A DNA stretch of 64,000 bases from CAVRUF01 sp963716005. GTDB taxonomy: Bacteria; Actinomycetota; Thermoleophilia; Gaiellales; Gaiellaceae. Where the stretch lies: positions 372,001-436,000 of the forward strand of contig OY970285.1 of the NCBI GenBank assembly GCA_963716005.1. Reading direction: 5' to 3'. The position numbers were made by a program, and so were the translations under genes. The notes under the pieces are model-generated. The model was not told the origin of the DNA. It searched no databases and saw only the letters and a program-made list of their open reading frames with translations. Shown piece after piece: positions 41,495 to 53,371 of this stretch. Position 1 is the stretch's first letter. Each line of letters begins with the position of its first letter.

Positions 41495-42910
41495 GTGGAC
41501 CAGGCCCGGACACCGCTCGTCGACGCCGCGCGCGACTACCTCGCGGACGAGACGATCACGCCGTTCACGACGCCGGGCCACAAGCGGTCGGCGCACCTGG
41601 CCGACGCGTTTCTGCTGCACGATGTCCCGCTCGGGGCCGGCGCCGACGACCAACACATGTCGAAGGACGTGCTCGGGCAGGCGCAGCATCTCGCCGCCGA
41701 TCTGTGGGACTGCGATTTCTGCCGCTTCTGCGTGAACGGCTCGACGCAGGGGAACGAGGCGCTCGCGCTCTCGCTCGCGCGGCCGGCCGATGCGGTGGTC
41801 GCGTCGCGAAACATGCACAAGTCGGTGTTCGCGGGCCTCGTGCTGGCCGGGCTCGACCCGGTCTGGGTGCGGCCCGACATCGACTTGGACACGGGCCTGC
41901 CGCTCCGCGTGCCGGCCGAGCGGGTGCGAGATGCGCTCGACCGCCGGCCGGACGTGCGCGCCGTGTTCCTCGTGGAGCCGTCGTACGTGGGCGTGCTCTC
42001 GGACGTCGGTGCGATCGCGGGCCTGGCCCACGAGCGTGGGATCCCGCTCGTCGTCGACCAGGCCTGGGGCGCGCACTACGGGTTCCATCCGGATCTGCCG
42101 CCGTCGACGCTCGCGCTCGGCGCGGACGGGATGGTCACGTCGGCGCACAAGACGCTCGCGTCGTTCACGCAGGGCGCCTACTTGTTCGCGCGCGAAGGGC
42201 TGCTCGACCCGGAGCGGCTGGGCGAGGCGTTCGAGGCGCTCCACACGACGAGCCCGTCCGGCGCGCTGCTGGCGAGCCTCGACTACGCGCGCTGGGTGAT
42301 GGCACAGCGCGGGGAGGAGCTGCTCGGGAAGACGATCGAGCTCGCCGGCGCGGCCCGGACGGCGCTGGCGGAGATCGAAGGCCTGCGCATCCTCGACGGC
42401 GACGACCCGACGAAGCTCGTGTTCGCGCTGGGCGGAACGGGCGCGGACGGTCTCGCGGTCGAGGCCGACCTGTTCGCGCAGGGCGTGCGCTTCGAGCTCG
42501 CGAACCGCGACACGATCGTCGCGCTCTTCACGATCGGGGACACCGAGGCGAGCGGGGAGCGGCTCGTCGAGTTCCTGGGCCGCTCGATCGAGCGGCATCG
42601 CGGGGATCCGCGGGGCCCGGGCGCGGCGACGGCCGTGTGGTCGGTCGAGCCTGAAGTCGGCATCTCTCCCCGTGAGGCGTTCTTCGCGCCGCGTGAGACC
42701 GTCTCCGCGGCGTCCGCGGACGGACGGATCGCCGCCGAGATGGTAGTTCCGTATCCGCCGGGCATCCCGGCGATCGCTCCTGGCGAGGTCGTGCGCGCGC
42801 CACTCGTCGCCGCTCTCCAGGAAGCCGCCGCCGAGGGGACGAGGATCGCGTACTGCGCCGATCCGAAGCTCGAAACGATCCAGGTCGTCGCACACGCGTC
42901 CGCGTCCTAG
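41495..42910 (+). CDS. Orn/Lys/Arg decarboxylase-family PLP enzyme
   Basis: A 471-residue protein with a GTG start. Family motifs are 'TTPGHKRSAHLAD', 'FCVNGSTQGNEALALSLARP', 'SRNMHKSVFAGL' and the PLP-lysine in 'SAHKTLASFTQGA' (Lys219). The length fits the short (~470-490) bacterial form without the N-terminal receiver-like wing domain of inducible decarboxylases. It should make a polyamine or diamine (agmatine, cadaverine or putrescine). Substrate not resolvable by eye. Confidence 0.9.
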   Translation: MDQARTPLVDAARDYLADETITPFTTPGHKRSAHLADAFLLHDVPLGAGADDQHMSKDVLGQAQHLAADLWDCDFCRFCVNGSTQGNEALALSLARPADAVVASRNMHKSVFAGLVLAGLDPVWVRPDIDLDTGLPLRVPAERVRDALDRRPDVRAVFLVEPSYVGVLSDVGAIAGLAHERGIPLVVDQAWGAHYGFHPDLPPSTLALGADGMVTSAHKTLASFTQGAYLFAREGLLDPERLGEAFEALHTTSPSGALLASLDYARWVMAQRGEELLGKTIELAGAARTALAEIEGLRILDGDDPTKLVFALGGTGADGLAVEADLFAQGVRFELANRDTIVALFTIGDTEASGERLVEFLGRSIERHRGDPRGPGAATAVWSVEPEVGISPREAFFAPRETVSAASADGRIAAEMVVPYPPGIPAIAPGEVVRAPLVAALQEAAAEGTRIAYCADPKLETIQVVAHASAS

Positions 42911-43054
42911 GCACACGCGCCCGCGACACCCTCCCCGGGGACCCCCCTGTGCAGCACCCCTCGCTTTTCAGCGTAACGCCGAAACGAATACGTGTCTGTC
43001 ACGAAAGTGCCGGAAATGCAGCGAATTCGTGCCAAGTCCGCGCAGACGGCAAAC

Positions 43055-43075
43055 CTTGCTACGATGCGACTTAGA
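43055..43075 (+). promoter_or_regulatory. Candidate promoter with degenerate HAIR-like element upstream of dnaK
   Basis: TGCTACGAT (43058-43066 region) resembles an extended -10. It overlaps CTTGCTA-N7-ACTTAGA (43055-43075), which keeps the exact spacing of the HspR operator CTTGAGT-N7-ACTCAAG but only four of seven bases per arm. Given an hspR gene in the operon an HspR site is expected here, yet this match is weak. Confidence 0.3.
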
Positions 43076-43104
43076 TTTCCTGATAGCGAAGAGGAGAAGC
43101 AAGC

Positions 43105-45015
43105 ATGGCAAAGACAATCGGAATCGATCTCGGCACGACGAACTCGTGTATGGCAGTTCTCGAGGGCGGCGAGCCGACCGTGATCCCGAACGCCGAGGGC
43201 GGCCGCACGACGCCGTCCGTCGTCGCGTTCACGAAGGACGGCCAGCGGCTCGTCGGCGCGCCGGCGAAGAGGCAGTCCGTCACCAACCCCGAGAGCACGA
43301 TCTTCTCGATCAAGCGCTTCATGGGGCGCAAGTTCAGCGAGGTCACCGACGAGATGACGATGATCCCGTACAAGGTCGCCAAGGGCCCGAACGAGGACGT
43401 TCGCGTCACGGTCGAGGAGACCGAGTACGCCCCGCCGGAGATCTCGGCGATGATCCTCCAGAAGCTCAAGGCCGACGCCGAGGCCTATCTGGGCGAGCCG
43501 GTCACCGACGCGGTCGTCACCGTCCCGGCCTACTTCAACAACGCCCAGCGCGAGGCGACGAAGGACGCCGGCAAGATCGCGGGGCTCAACGTCCTGCGGA
43601 TCATCAACGAGCCGACCGCGGCCGCCCTCGCCTACAACCTCGAGAAGGACGCCGACCAGAAGATCCTCGTGTTCGACCTCGGCGGCGGCACGTTCGACGT
43701 GTCGGTGCTCGAGTTCGACGCCGAGACCGCGACGCTCGAGGTGCACGCCACGAGCGGCGACAACCACCTCGGCGGCGACAACTTCGACAAGGCGATCGTC
43801 GACTGGATGGTCGCCGAGTTCAAGCGCGAGCAGGGCATCGACCTGGCCCAGGACAAGATGGCGCTCCAGCGGCTCTACGAGGCGGCGGAGAAGGCGAAGA
43901 TCGAGCTCAGCTCCACGCAGTCCACGCAGATCAACCTGCCCTTCGTCACCGCGACGCAGGACGGGCCGAAGCACCTCGACCTCCAACTCAGCCGCTCGAA
44001 GCTGACCGAGCTGACGCACGACCTGCTCGAGCGCACCGTCGCTCCGACGAAGCAGGCGCTCGCCGACGCCGAGCTCGACCCGAAGGACATCGACCACGTC
44101 GTCCTCGTCGGCGGCATGACCCGCATGCCTGCCGTGCAGGACAAGGTCAAGGAGCTCACCGGCAAGGAGCCGCACAAGGGCGTCAACCCGGACGAGGTCG
44201 TCGCGGTCGGCGCGGCCATCCAGGGCGGCGTCTTGAAGGGCGAGGTCAAGGACATCCTGCTCCTCGACGTCACCCCGCTCTCGCTCGGCATCGAGACGAA
44301 GGGCGGCGTGTTCACGCAGCTGATCGAGCGCAACACGACCATCCCGACGAAGAAGTCCGAGACGTTCACGACCGCGGAGGACAACCAGCCGTCGGTCGAG
44401 GTGCACGTGCTCCAGGGCGAGTCGGAGATGGCGTCGTTCAACAAGACGCTCGGCAAGTTCCAGCTCGTCGGCATTCCGCCGGCGCCGCGGGGCATGCCGC
44501 AGATCGAGGTCGCGTTCGACATCGACGCGAACGGGATCATCAACGTGTCTGCGACCGATCGGGGCACGGGGAACCAGCAGCAGATCCAGATCACCGGCGG
44601 CTCGGGACTCTCCGAGGAGGAGGTCACGAAGATGGTGAGCGACGCCGAGGCCCACGCGGACGAGGCGCGTACGCTGAAGGATCTCGCCGAGGCTCGAAAC
44701 CAGGCCGAGACGCTTGCCTACTCCACGGAGAAGACCCTCGGCGAGCATCGCGATTCGCTCGACGAGGAGATCGTGAAGACGATCGAGTCGCGGCTCGAGG
44801 AGTTGAAGGGCGTGCTCGACAGCTCGGACGCGGGGGAGATCCGCGCCAAGTCCGAGGCGCTCATGGAGTCCGCGCACGCGCTCGCTCAGAAGATCTACGA
44901 GCAGGCGCAGGCCGAGCAGCCGGCCGCCTCGAACGGCGACACCGCCGCCGACTCCGACGACGAGGTCGTCGAGGAGGCCGACTACGAGGTGATCGACGAG
45001 GAGGCCAAGCAGTAA
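43105..45015 (+). CDS. dnaK: Chaperone DnaK (Hsp70)
   Basis: A 636-residue protein with a GAGGAG ribosome site before the ATG. The ATPase domain has 'IGIDLGTTNSCMAVLEGG', 'ILVFDLGGGTFDVSVLEFD' and 'VVLVGGMTRMPAVQDKV'. The linker is 'DILLLDVTPLSLGIETKGGV' and the substrate domain has 'FDIDANGIINVSATDRGTG'. The C-terminus is acidic (ends EEAKQ). ATP-driven folding machine of the cytosol. It heads the dnaK-grpE-dnaJ-hspR-clpB operon; its TAA overlaps the grpE ATG. Confidence 0.98.
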   Translation: MAKTIGIDLGTTNSCMAVLEGGEPTVIPNAEGGRTTPSVVAFTKDGQRLVGAPAKRQSVTNPESTIFSIKRFMGRKFSEVTDEMTMIPYKVAKGPNEDVRVTVEETEYAPPEISAMILQKLKADAEAYLGEPVTDAVVTVPAYFNNAQREATKDAGKIAGLNVLRIINEPTAAALAYNLEKDADQKILVFDLGGGTFDVSVLEFDAETATLEVHATSGDNHLGGDNFDKAIVDWMVAEFKREQGIDLAQDKMALQRLYEAAEKAKIELSSTQSTQINLPFVTATQDGPKHLDLQLSRSKLTELTHDLLERTVAPTKQALADAELDPKDIDHVVLVGGMTRMPAVQDKVKELTGKEPHKGVNPDEVVAVGAAIQGGVLKGEVKDILLLDVTPLSLGIETKGGVFTQLIERNTTIPTKKSETFTTAEDNQPSVEVHVLQGESEMASFNKTLGKFQLVGIPPAPRGMPQIEVAFDIDANGIINVSATDRGTGNQQQIQITGGSGLSEEEVTKMVSDAEAHADEARTLKDLAEARNQAETLAYSTEKTLGEHRDSLDEEIVKTIESRLEELKGVLDSSDAGEIRAKSEALMESAHALAQKIYEQAQAEQPAASNGDTAADSDDEVVEEADYEVIDEEAKQ

Positions 45016-45506
45016 TGACGGAGCAGCAGCCCACCCAGCCCGAGCAGCTGGAGGAGCGGCTGGCCGCCGTCGAGGCCGAGCGCGACGACTACCTCGACCA
45101 GCTGAAGCGGGTCGCGGCCGAGTTCGACAACTACCGCAAGCGGGCGGCGCGTGACCAGGAGAACCTGGTCGCGCGCGCCCACGAGCGGCTGATGAAGGCG
45201 ATGCTCCCGGTCGTCGACGACCTCGAGCGGGCGCTCGTCGCCGCGAGCGAGCACGAGGAGGCGCAGCTCGAGGAGGGTGTGCGTCTCGTCGCTCGTGAGC
45301 TGAACACGGCGCTTCAGCGCGAGGGCCTCGAGGAGATCGCAACCGACGGGAAGTTCGACCCGCACGTCCACGAGGCGCTGCTGACGCAGCCGTCCGAGGC
45401 GGCCGAGGGCGACGTCATCGAGGTGCTCCAGAAGGGCTACCGCCTCGGCGACCGCGTGCTGCGGCCAGCTCGGGTGGTCGTTTCCCAGGGGTCGCCGGAG
45501 GCCTAG
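45015..45506 (+). CDS. grpE: Nucleotide exchange factor GrpE
   Basis: A 163-residue protein starting in the TAATG overlap with dnaK. A long N-terminal helix (residues ~8-60, 'DYLDQLKRVAAEFDNYRKRA') leads to 'VVDDLERALVAA', then the beta domain 'FDPHVHEALLTQPSEAAEGD' and 'GYRLGDRVLRPARVVV', the GrpE signature. It releases ADP from DnaK. It is shorter than many actinobacterial GrpE because the disordered N-terminus is minimal. Its stop overlaps the dnaJ GTG. Confidence 0.97.
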   Translation: MTEQQPTQPEQLEERLAAVEAERDDYLDQLKRVAAEFDNYRKRAARDQENLVARAHERLMKAMLPVVDDLERALVAASEHEEAQLEEGVRLVARELNTALQREGLEEIATDGKFDPHVHEALLTQPSEAAEGDVIEVLQKGYRLGDRVLRPARVVVSQGSPEA

Positions 45507-46587
45507 TGGCTGCGGATCTCTACGAGACCCTCGGCGTCCGAAGTCGGCGTCGCAGGACGAGATCAAGAAGGCCTACCGCAAGCTCGCGCGGCAGTTTCAC
45601 CCGGACAAGAACCCCGGGGATGCGCCCGCGGAGGAGCGGTTCAAGGAGATCCAGACGGCCTACGACGTGCTCGGCGACGCGGAGAAGCGCGCCCAGTACG
45701 ACCGCGGACCCCAGCAGTTCTTCGGCGGAGGCGCCAACGGGCCCGGCGGGTTCCAGTGGAGTGGGAACGTCGGCGATCTTGGCGACCTGGGCGATCTCTT
45801 CGGCGGCCTCTTCAACCGCGGCGGCGGCCGGCAGAGCCGCGGCCGGCCGGGTCGCGACGTCGAGGTCGACGTGAACGTCTCCTTCGAGGACTCACTGCGC
45901 GGCGCGACCATTCGCATTCCCGTCGAGCTCGAGGCCAACTGTTCCACCTGCCACGGTTCGGGCGCCGAGCCGGGGACGTCCCCGATCGTCTGTCCTCAGT
46001 GCCACGGTCGCGGGGTCGTGAGCGAGAGCCAGGGTCTCTTTGCCCTGTCGTCGCCGTGCCCGCGCTGCGGCGGCAACGGCACCGTGATCGAGACGCCCTG
46101 CCACACGTGCCACGGCACGGGCCGGCAGCGGCGGACGAAGCGGTACGAGGTGAAGATCCCGGCCGGCGTCAAGGACGGCACGCGGATCAAGCTGAAGGGC
46201 AAGGGCGAGGCCGGATCAGGCGGAGGACCGGCCGGCGATCTCCACGTCGTGACGCGTGTAACGCCGTCACCGATTTTCTCGCGCAAAGGCTCGGATCTCA
46301 CGATCGATGTCCCCATCACCTACGCGGAGGCCGCACTCGGCGCGGAGGTCGAGGTGCCGACGCCGGACGGCCGCGTCTCGCTGAAGGTTCCCGCCGGGTC
46401 GCAGGACGGCCGCACCCTCCGCATCCGCGGCCAGGGCGCGCCGAAGCTGAACGGCGGCGGCAAGGGCGACCTCCTCGCGCGCGTGAAGGTCGCCGTCCCG
46501 AAGAAGCTGACGAAGGCAGAGCGCGAGGCGATCGAGGCGCTCCAGAAGGTCGAGCGCGACAACCCGCGCGAGAGGGCGTTCTCGTGA
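45506..46587 (+). CDS. dnaJ: Chaperone DnaJ (Hsp40), one frameshift in the J domain
   Basis: Read across one shift this is a ~360-residue DnaJ. The GTG start overlaps the grpE stop. 'AADLYETLGV' is in one frame and 'KSASQDEIKKAYRKLARQFH' with the HPD motif is in another; a missing C at about 45536-45539 (GTCCGAAG for GTCCCGAAG) explains it. A Gly/Phe region follows, then four CxxCxGxG zinc modules ('CSTCHGSG', 'CPQCHGRG', 'CPRCGGNG', 'CHTCHGTG') and the C-terminal substrate domains. This is the only shift in the window with the sign of a base loss. Confidence 0.93.
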
Positions 46588-46957
46588 GCACCGACGAGCG
46601 CACCCACCCGCGCTTCATGATCTCGGTCGCCGCCGAGATCGTCGGCATGCATCCGCAGACGCTGCGGATCTACGAGGCCAAGGGTCTCGTCCAGCCTCAG
46701 CGCACGCCGGGGAACACGCGCCTCTACTCGGAGGCCGATCTCGACAGGGTGCGCCTCATCAACCGGCTGACGACCGAGCTGGGCCTGAACCTCGCCGGCG
46801 TCGAAACCGTGCTCCGCCTCCAGGACGAGATGCAGCGGCTGCAGTCCCGGATGGAGCGTCTCGAGCGCGAGTTCCGCCAGGAGGTGCAGCAGGTGCACAA
46901 GCAGTACCGCCGCGACCTCGTCCTCTACCGAGAAACCGACCTCAAACCGGAGAAGAG

Positions 46958-46976
<19 letters not shown>
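46584..46976 (+). CDS. hspR: HspR, MerR-family heat-shock repressor
   Basis: A 130-residue protein whose GTG overlaps the dnaJ stop (GTGA). The MerR winged helix 'FMISVAAEIVGMHPQTLRIY' with 'EAKGLVQPQRTPGNTRLYSE' is characteristic of HspR. A coiled-coil (~residues 80-115) serves for dimerisation. HspR represses the dnaK and clpB genes in Actinomycetota with DnaK as co-repressor. Its 3' end overlaps the clpB start by 19 bases, so clpB is translationally coupled. Confidence 0.93.
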
Positions 46977-49439
<2,463 letters not shown>

Positions 49440-49455
49440 CCGTTCCAGAAACGAA

Positions 49456-49484
49456 CGAGGCGACGGCTTGGAACCGTCGCCTCG
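49456..49484 (+). terminator. Terminator after clpB
   Basis: A perfect 11-bp stem (49456-49466 with 49474-49484, CGAGGCGACGG/CCGTCGCCTCG) and 7-base loop, 16 bases after the clpB stop. It closes the chaperone operon. Confidence 0.7.
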
Positions 49485-49619
49485 AACCCCCTTCCCTGGA
49501 AATCGGAACAGCGAGCCAGCACGGGAGGCGGCTGCTCCTCGGAGGTAACTATTTCCAGGTGCTTCTGCAGTCTGTAACGCAGCTGCGCTCGGGTGGGTTA
49601 CGGCCTGGTTAAGAAGCGG

Positions 49620-50009
49620 CTAGACCGCGGAGTCGACGAACTCGGCGTGACCGCGCTCGGGCGGAGCGCCGTAGGCGTAGAGGAGGAGATCCTCGGTGCC
49701 TTCGTTCGCGATCTGGAGGATCGTGCCGGGCTCCACGTGGATGAGACCGCCCGGCGGGACTTCCTCGCGCACCGGCGGCTCGCCGAGGTACATCGTCAGC
49801 GCCCCCGAGACGCAGACGAACGTCTCCTCCTGGAGCATGTCCTTGTGCCGCTTGCCATGCGAGCCCGGCTCGTAGCGCCAGAGATTCGCGCGCGTGTGCG
49901 TGAAGCCGGCGAGATCGGTCACCGGGCCGACGTGGCGCGCCGCTTCGTCTCCCTCGCGAGGACGCTCTTCCCACTCCAAGTCGGCCGGTCGAATCGCGCG
50001 GTATCCCAC
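49620..50009 (-). CDS. Cupin-domain protein
   Basis: A 129-residue single-domain cupin. The first metal motif is 'YEPGSHGKRHKDMLQEETFV' (His, His, Glu) and the second 'GGLIHVEPGTILQIANEG' (the final His/Asn variant). It could be a metal-dependent isomerase, dioxygenase or sugar/auxin-like binding protein; no closer call is possible. It lies 10 bases downstream of the M15 peptidase gene on the same strand. Confidence 0.82.
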   Translation of the reverse strand: MGYRAIRPADLEWEERPREGDEAARHVGPVTDLAGFTHTRANLWRYEPGSHGKRHKDMLQEETFVCVSGALTMYLGEPPVREEVPPGGLIHVEPGTILQIANEGTEDLLLYAYGAPPERGHAEFVDSAV

Positions 50010-50019
50010 GGCCGCGACT

Positions 50020-50662
50020 CTAGCGACCGGACGCGGAGAAGTGCTGGTAGTCCTTCGCGCCGCTCCAGTAGCCGCCCCAGCCCCAGCCGATCGCCTTGAA
50101 CGCCTTCACGACCTTGTCGTTGGAATGGATCATCCCGCGCTTCCGCTTCGAGCGGTCCGCGTACGGCCGGCCCTTGTCCGGGGAGACGTGCGAGCCGTCG
50201 ACGTACGGGTTCTCGACCGGGTTGATGTCGATCGCCTTGCCGTAGGCGTGCTCGGACCAGCGGCTCGTGCCGGCGACGTAGCGGCAGTTGAACGCCGAGG
50301 TGTTGTCGGCCTCCATCGACCGGTCGTCGCTCGCGCCGTACGCGTCCACGAGCCAGACGCGCTTCATCCGGAAGTGCTTCGTGTAGAGCGTGCGCATGAC
50401 TCCGAGCACGTCCTTCGCCTCGGTCCTGTGGATGACCAGTCGGCCCTGCTTCACCTTGTCGTCGAAGCCCCAGTGATCGAACTGGAGTAGGCGCAGGTTC
50501 CGGAACCCGACCGGGCAGCCCGCGTGCCAGGAGCGTCCGGTCATCTTCTTGCGGATCTTCGGGCCGATCGTCGTCACTTCGCCGTCGAAGGGCGGGCGCC
50601 GCGGCGGCCGAGACCGGAAAGGCGAGGACGACGAGGATGAGGCCGACGGCGATGCGGCGCAT
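50020..50662 (-). CDS. Secreted M15-type (VanY-like) peptidase, frameshifted
   Basis: Read across one shift this is a ~213-residue protein. The ATG at 50660-50662 starts a clean signal peptide ('MRRIAVGLILVVLAFPVSAA'). The frame breaks at about 50596-50601 (extra C in GCCCGCCC on the coding strand). After it the body carries the M15 zinc motif SxHxxGxAxD as 'SEHAYGKAIDINP' and a C-terminal 'KDYQHFSASGR' with the third His. It should cleave D-Ala or related peptidoglycan cross-link peptides outside the membrane. Confidence 0.82.
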
Positions 50663-50702
50663 CCACAGGTGATAGCAGGTCCGTCGCTGTAGGTTTGCCC
50701 GC

Positions 50703-51395
50703 GTGACCGAGGACGCCCCCAAGCCTGCGCTCGAGCCGGTCGACCGGCCGCTCATGCTCGGGGAGATCTTCCGGGCGGCCGCCGAGATCTATCAGGCGCG
50801 TGTCTGGCAGGCCTTCGCTCTGGGCCTGGTCAGCTCGGCGACGACGCTGCTCAGCCTCGCGGTGGACGTGGTCTACGTCCTGCCGGTCGTCGCCCTCGGA
50901 TTCACGGTGAGCTGGGCCCTCGGCGCGCAGATGGCCGCCGGCCTCGGGCTAGGTGACGCGTGGCGCGTCGTGCTCCGCCAGGCGCCGACCCTGCTGATCC
51001 TGACCCTGCTCGTGACCCTGCCGTTCTCGTTCGCGCTGCGGCAGCTCTTCCTCACGATCGTCGCGTGCGGCTGGCTCGCGTTCGCCGGGTTCTCGATCCC
51101 CGTCTCGGTGCTCGAGGAGGGCGACCGGCGGTGGTACGCGCGGTTCGTCTTTGCGCTGCGGCGCTCGTTCGTTCTCGCACGCGCCGAGTTTCTCCACGCG
51201 CTCGGGGTGATGGCGGCGCTGCTCATCGTCGTGATCCTCATCGGTGCGCTGTTGATCGGGCTGCTGCAAGGGCTCGCGGACAACGGACTCCTCGCCGCGA
51301 TCGTCATCGCTCAACTCGCCCTGGCGCCGTTTCTCTTCCTCAGCCTGGGCGTGCTGTACCTCGACCAGCGCGCCCGCGCGATAAGCTCGCCGTGA
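50703..51395 (+). CDS. Multi-pass membrane protein, function unknown
   Basis: A 230-residue protein from a GTG, divergent from the M15 peptidase. A ~20-residue hydrophilic N-terminus precedes 'RPLMLGEIFRAAAEIYQARV', which resembles the start of glycerophosphoryl-diester-phosphodiesterase-type membrane (DUF-like) domains. About five or six membrane helices follow. No catalytic motif is visible. Its stop overlaps the ATG of the GYD-domain gene (TGATG). Confidence 0.72.
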   Translation: MTEDAPKPALEPVDRPLMLGEIFRAAAEIYQARVWQAFALGLVSSATTLLSLAVDVVYVLPVVALGFTVSWALGAQMAAGLGLGDAWRVVLRQAPTLLILTLLVTLPFSFALRQLFLTIVACGWLAFAGFSIPVSVLEEGDRRWYARFVFALRRSFVLARAEFLHALGVMAALLIVVILIGALLIGLLQGLADNGLLAAIVIAQLALAPFLFLSLGVLYLDQRARAISSP

Positions 51396-51682
51396 TGCCG
51401 ACCTACATCATGCTCTCGAAGCTCAGCGAACAGGGCCTCCAGACCCTTCGCGCGAACCCCGAACGGCTCAAGGCCGTCAACAAGGACGTCGAGGAGCTCG
51501 GCGCCAAGGTGCTCCACCAGTGGTTCGTCCTCGGGCCGCACGACTTCGTGAACATCGTCGAGGCGCCCGACGCGAAGACGATCGCGCGCGTGTCGCTCGC
51601 CATCTCGGCCCGCGGATCTGCCGAGCTGGAGAGCTACGAGGCGATCGAGGTCGACGAGTTGATCGAACTGCTCAGCTCGTAG
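51395..51682 (+). CDS. GYD-domain protein
   Basis: A 95-residue protein starting in the TGATG overlap. 'MPTYIMLSKLSEQGLQTLRA' and 'LGPHDFVNIVEAPDAKTIAR' match the small GYD family (PF08734-like), a ferredoxin-like alpha/beta fold of unknown function. The family's name motif GxYD reads 'LGPHDF' here. It overlaps the convergent psuG stop by 11 bases. Confidence 0.85.
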   Translation: MPTYIMLSKLSEQGLQTLRANPERLKAVNKDVEELGAKVLHQWFVLGPHDFVNIVEAPDAKTIARVSLAISARGSAELESYEAIEVDELIELLSS

Positions 51683-52551
51683 CCGCGAGGGCCACGGCGA
51701 CCTCGGCCGCCAGGCCGGCGTTCGCGACGACGAGCTTCTTGTTCGCCTCGACCGTCTCGCCGCCGCTCTTCTCGTGGAGATAGGCGAGGACGAACGGCGT
51801 CACGTCCTGGCCGTGGATGCCCTGCGCGGCGGCCTCGGCAAGCGCCTCGGCGATCAGCGCCTCGACGTCGAGGCTCTCGTCCGGCGGACGGGCGAGGAGG
51901 AGGCCGCAGCCGCCGAGCTTCCAGTGGCCGACCGCGATCTGCGCGGCCTCGGCGGCCGACTCGACCCGGGCCGACACGGGCGGGCCGCCCTCGGCGCGGT
52001 AGAAGAGCGGCAGCTCGTCGGTGCGGTAGCCGAGCACGGGGACGCCGAACGTCTCGAGCAGCTCCGCGGTGGCGGGGACGTCGAGGATCGACTTCGCGCC
52101 CGCAGCGACCACGATCGCCGCCGTGTTCGAGAGCGCGCCGATGTCGGCCGAGATGTCGAGGCTCGTCTCCCAGCCGCGATGAACGCCGCCGATCCCGCCG
52201 GTTCCCATCGTCACGATCCCGGCCGCGCGGGCGACGGTCAGCGTGCCGCCGACCGTGGTCGCGCCGGTTGCGCCCTGCGCCGCGCACGCGCGCGAGGTCG
52301 CGGGGGCCGAGCTTGCGGGCGTCGTCGCCGAATCGAGCCAGCTCGTCCTCGGTCAAGCCGACTCGGATCTCGCCGTCGAGCACGCCGATCGTCGCGGGGA
52401 TCGCTCCCGCCTCGCGAACCGCGGCTTCGCACGCCAGTCCGACCTCCAGTCCCTCCGGAGCCGGAAAGCCGTGCGCGACGATCGTGGTCTCGAGCGCGAC
52501 GACCGGGCCGTGCTCGGCCAGGACGTCGGCGATCTCGGGCGCGACTCTCAT
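51672..52551 (-). CDS. psuG: Pseudouridine-5'-phosphate glycosidase, frameshifted
   Basis: Read across one shift this is a ~292-residue PsuG. The ATG at 52549-52551 starts 'VAPEIADVLAEHGPVVALET' and 'TIVAHGFPAPEG', the family N-terminus. The break lies near 52275-52305. Beyond it 'TGGIGGVHRGWETSLDISAD', 'VPVLGYRTDELPLFY' and 'ALIAEALAEAAAQGIHGQDV' complete the enzyme. It splits pseudouridine 5'-phosphate into uracil and ribose 5-phosphate. Its start overlaps the kinase stop (ATGA), forming a pseudouridine catabolism pair. Confidence 0.9.
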
Positions 52552-53348
52552 CCGGGGAATGCTCCCATGCGCGCGACGCAGCGCGCGGCCGCGGCCAGCC
52601 CGAGCTCGATGCCTCCGACGAGGAACCCGGCGGCGAGCGCGTCTCCGGCGCCCGTCGTGTCGACGACCTCGGCCGGCTCGGCCGGATACGCCACGCCGTC
52701 GACGAGGCATCCGTCGGCGCCGCGCTTCTCGACGATTCTCGGCGCCTTCGGCGAGACGAGCGCGACCTCGTCGGCGTTCCCGAAGACGAGATCCGGTCCG
52801 AGCGCCGCGACACGCTCACGGAACGCCTCGACACCGAGCGCGCGGATCGCGCTGACCGACGAGAGGTCGAGGCTCACCTGCGCGCCGCCTTCGCGGGCGA
52901 CCTTCGCGGCGAGCGACGCGGTCTCGAAGACCGGCGAGCGGAGCAGCGTGTAGGCGGGCAGGTGCAGCCAGCCGCAGCCGGCGACCCAGGCCGGGTCGAA
53001 TTCCTCGGGAGCGAAGTCGGGGGAGACGCCGCGGTCGGAGAGCATCGTCCGCGTCCCGTCCGGGCCGGCGAGCGACACGACCGTCCCGGTTCCGGACTCG
53101 ACCTCGGGCCCGGCGACCTCGATGCCGCGGCGCGTGAGCTCGTCCACGAGCATCCGCCCGGCCGGATCCGCCGCGCGCTTCCCGACGAAGCGCGCCTCGC
53201 CGCCCAGCTCGGCGACCCACGCCGCCACGTTCGCCGCCTGTCCGCCCGGGCCGACGCGCGTTCGGCCGTAGGTGTCCGTGTCCCCTTCGATCGGGCCGTC
53301 GAGCCGCACGACCACGTCCAGGAGCAGATCGCCGAGCGTGCAGATCAC
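52548..53348 (-). CDS. PfkB-family kinase, probable pseudouridine kinase
   Basis: A 266-residue ribokinase-like protein. 'TLGDLLLDVVVRL' and 'GPGGQAANVAAWVAELGGEA' form the first PfkB signature. The catalytic 'DTTGAGDALAAGFL' near the C-terminus has the anion hole and base Asp. Translational coupling to psuG points to pseudouridine as substrate (PsuK role), giving the phosphate that PsuG cleaves. It is shorter than typical ~300-residue members but has both motifs. Confidence 0.85.
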   Translation of the reverse strand: MICTLGDLLLDVVVRLDGPIEGDTDTYGRTRVGPGGQAANVAAWVAELGGEARFVGKRAADPAGRMLVDELTRRGIEVAGPEVESGTGTVVSLAGPDGTRTMLSDRGVSPDFAPEEFDPAWVAGCGWLHLPAYTLLRSPVFETASLAAKVAREGGAQVSLDLSSVSAIRALGVEAFRERVAALGPDLVFGNADEVALVSPKAPRIVEKRGADGCLVDGVAYPAEPAEVVDTTGAGDALAAGFLVGGIELGLAAAARCVARMGAFPG

Positions 53349-53371
53349 GACGCGCAGCCTAGACTTCGAGT

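Noticed and set aside
43000..43031. Inverted repeat CACGAA/TTCGTG upstream of dnaK
   Set aside because: Only six-base arms with a 20-base spacer and no match to CIRCE or HAIR; likely chance.
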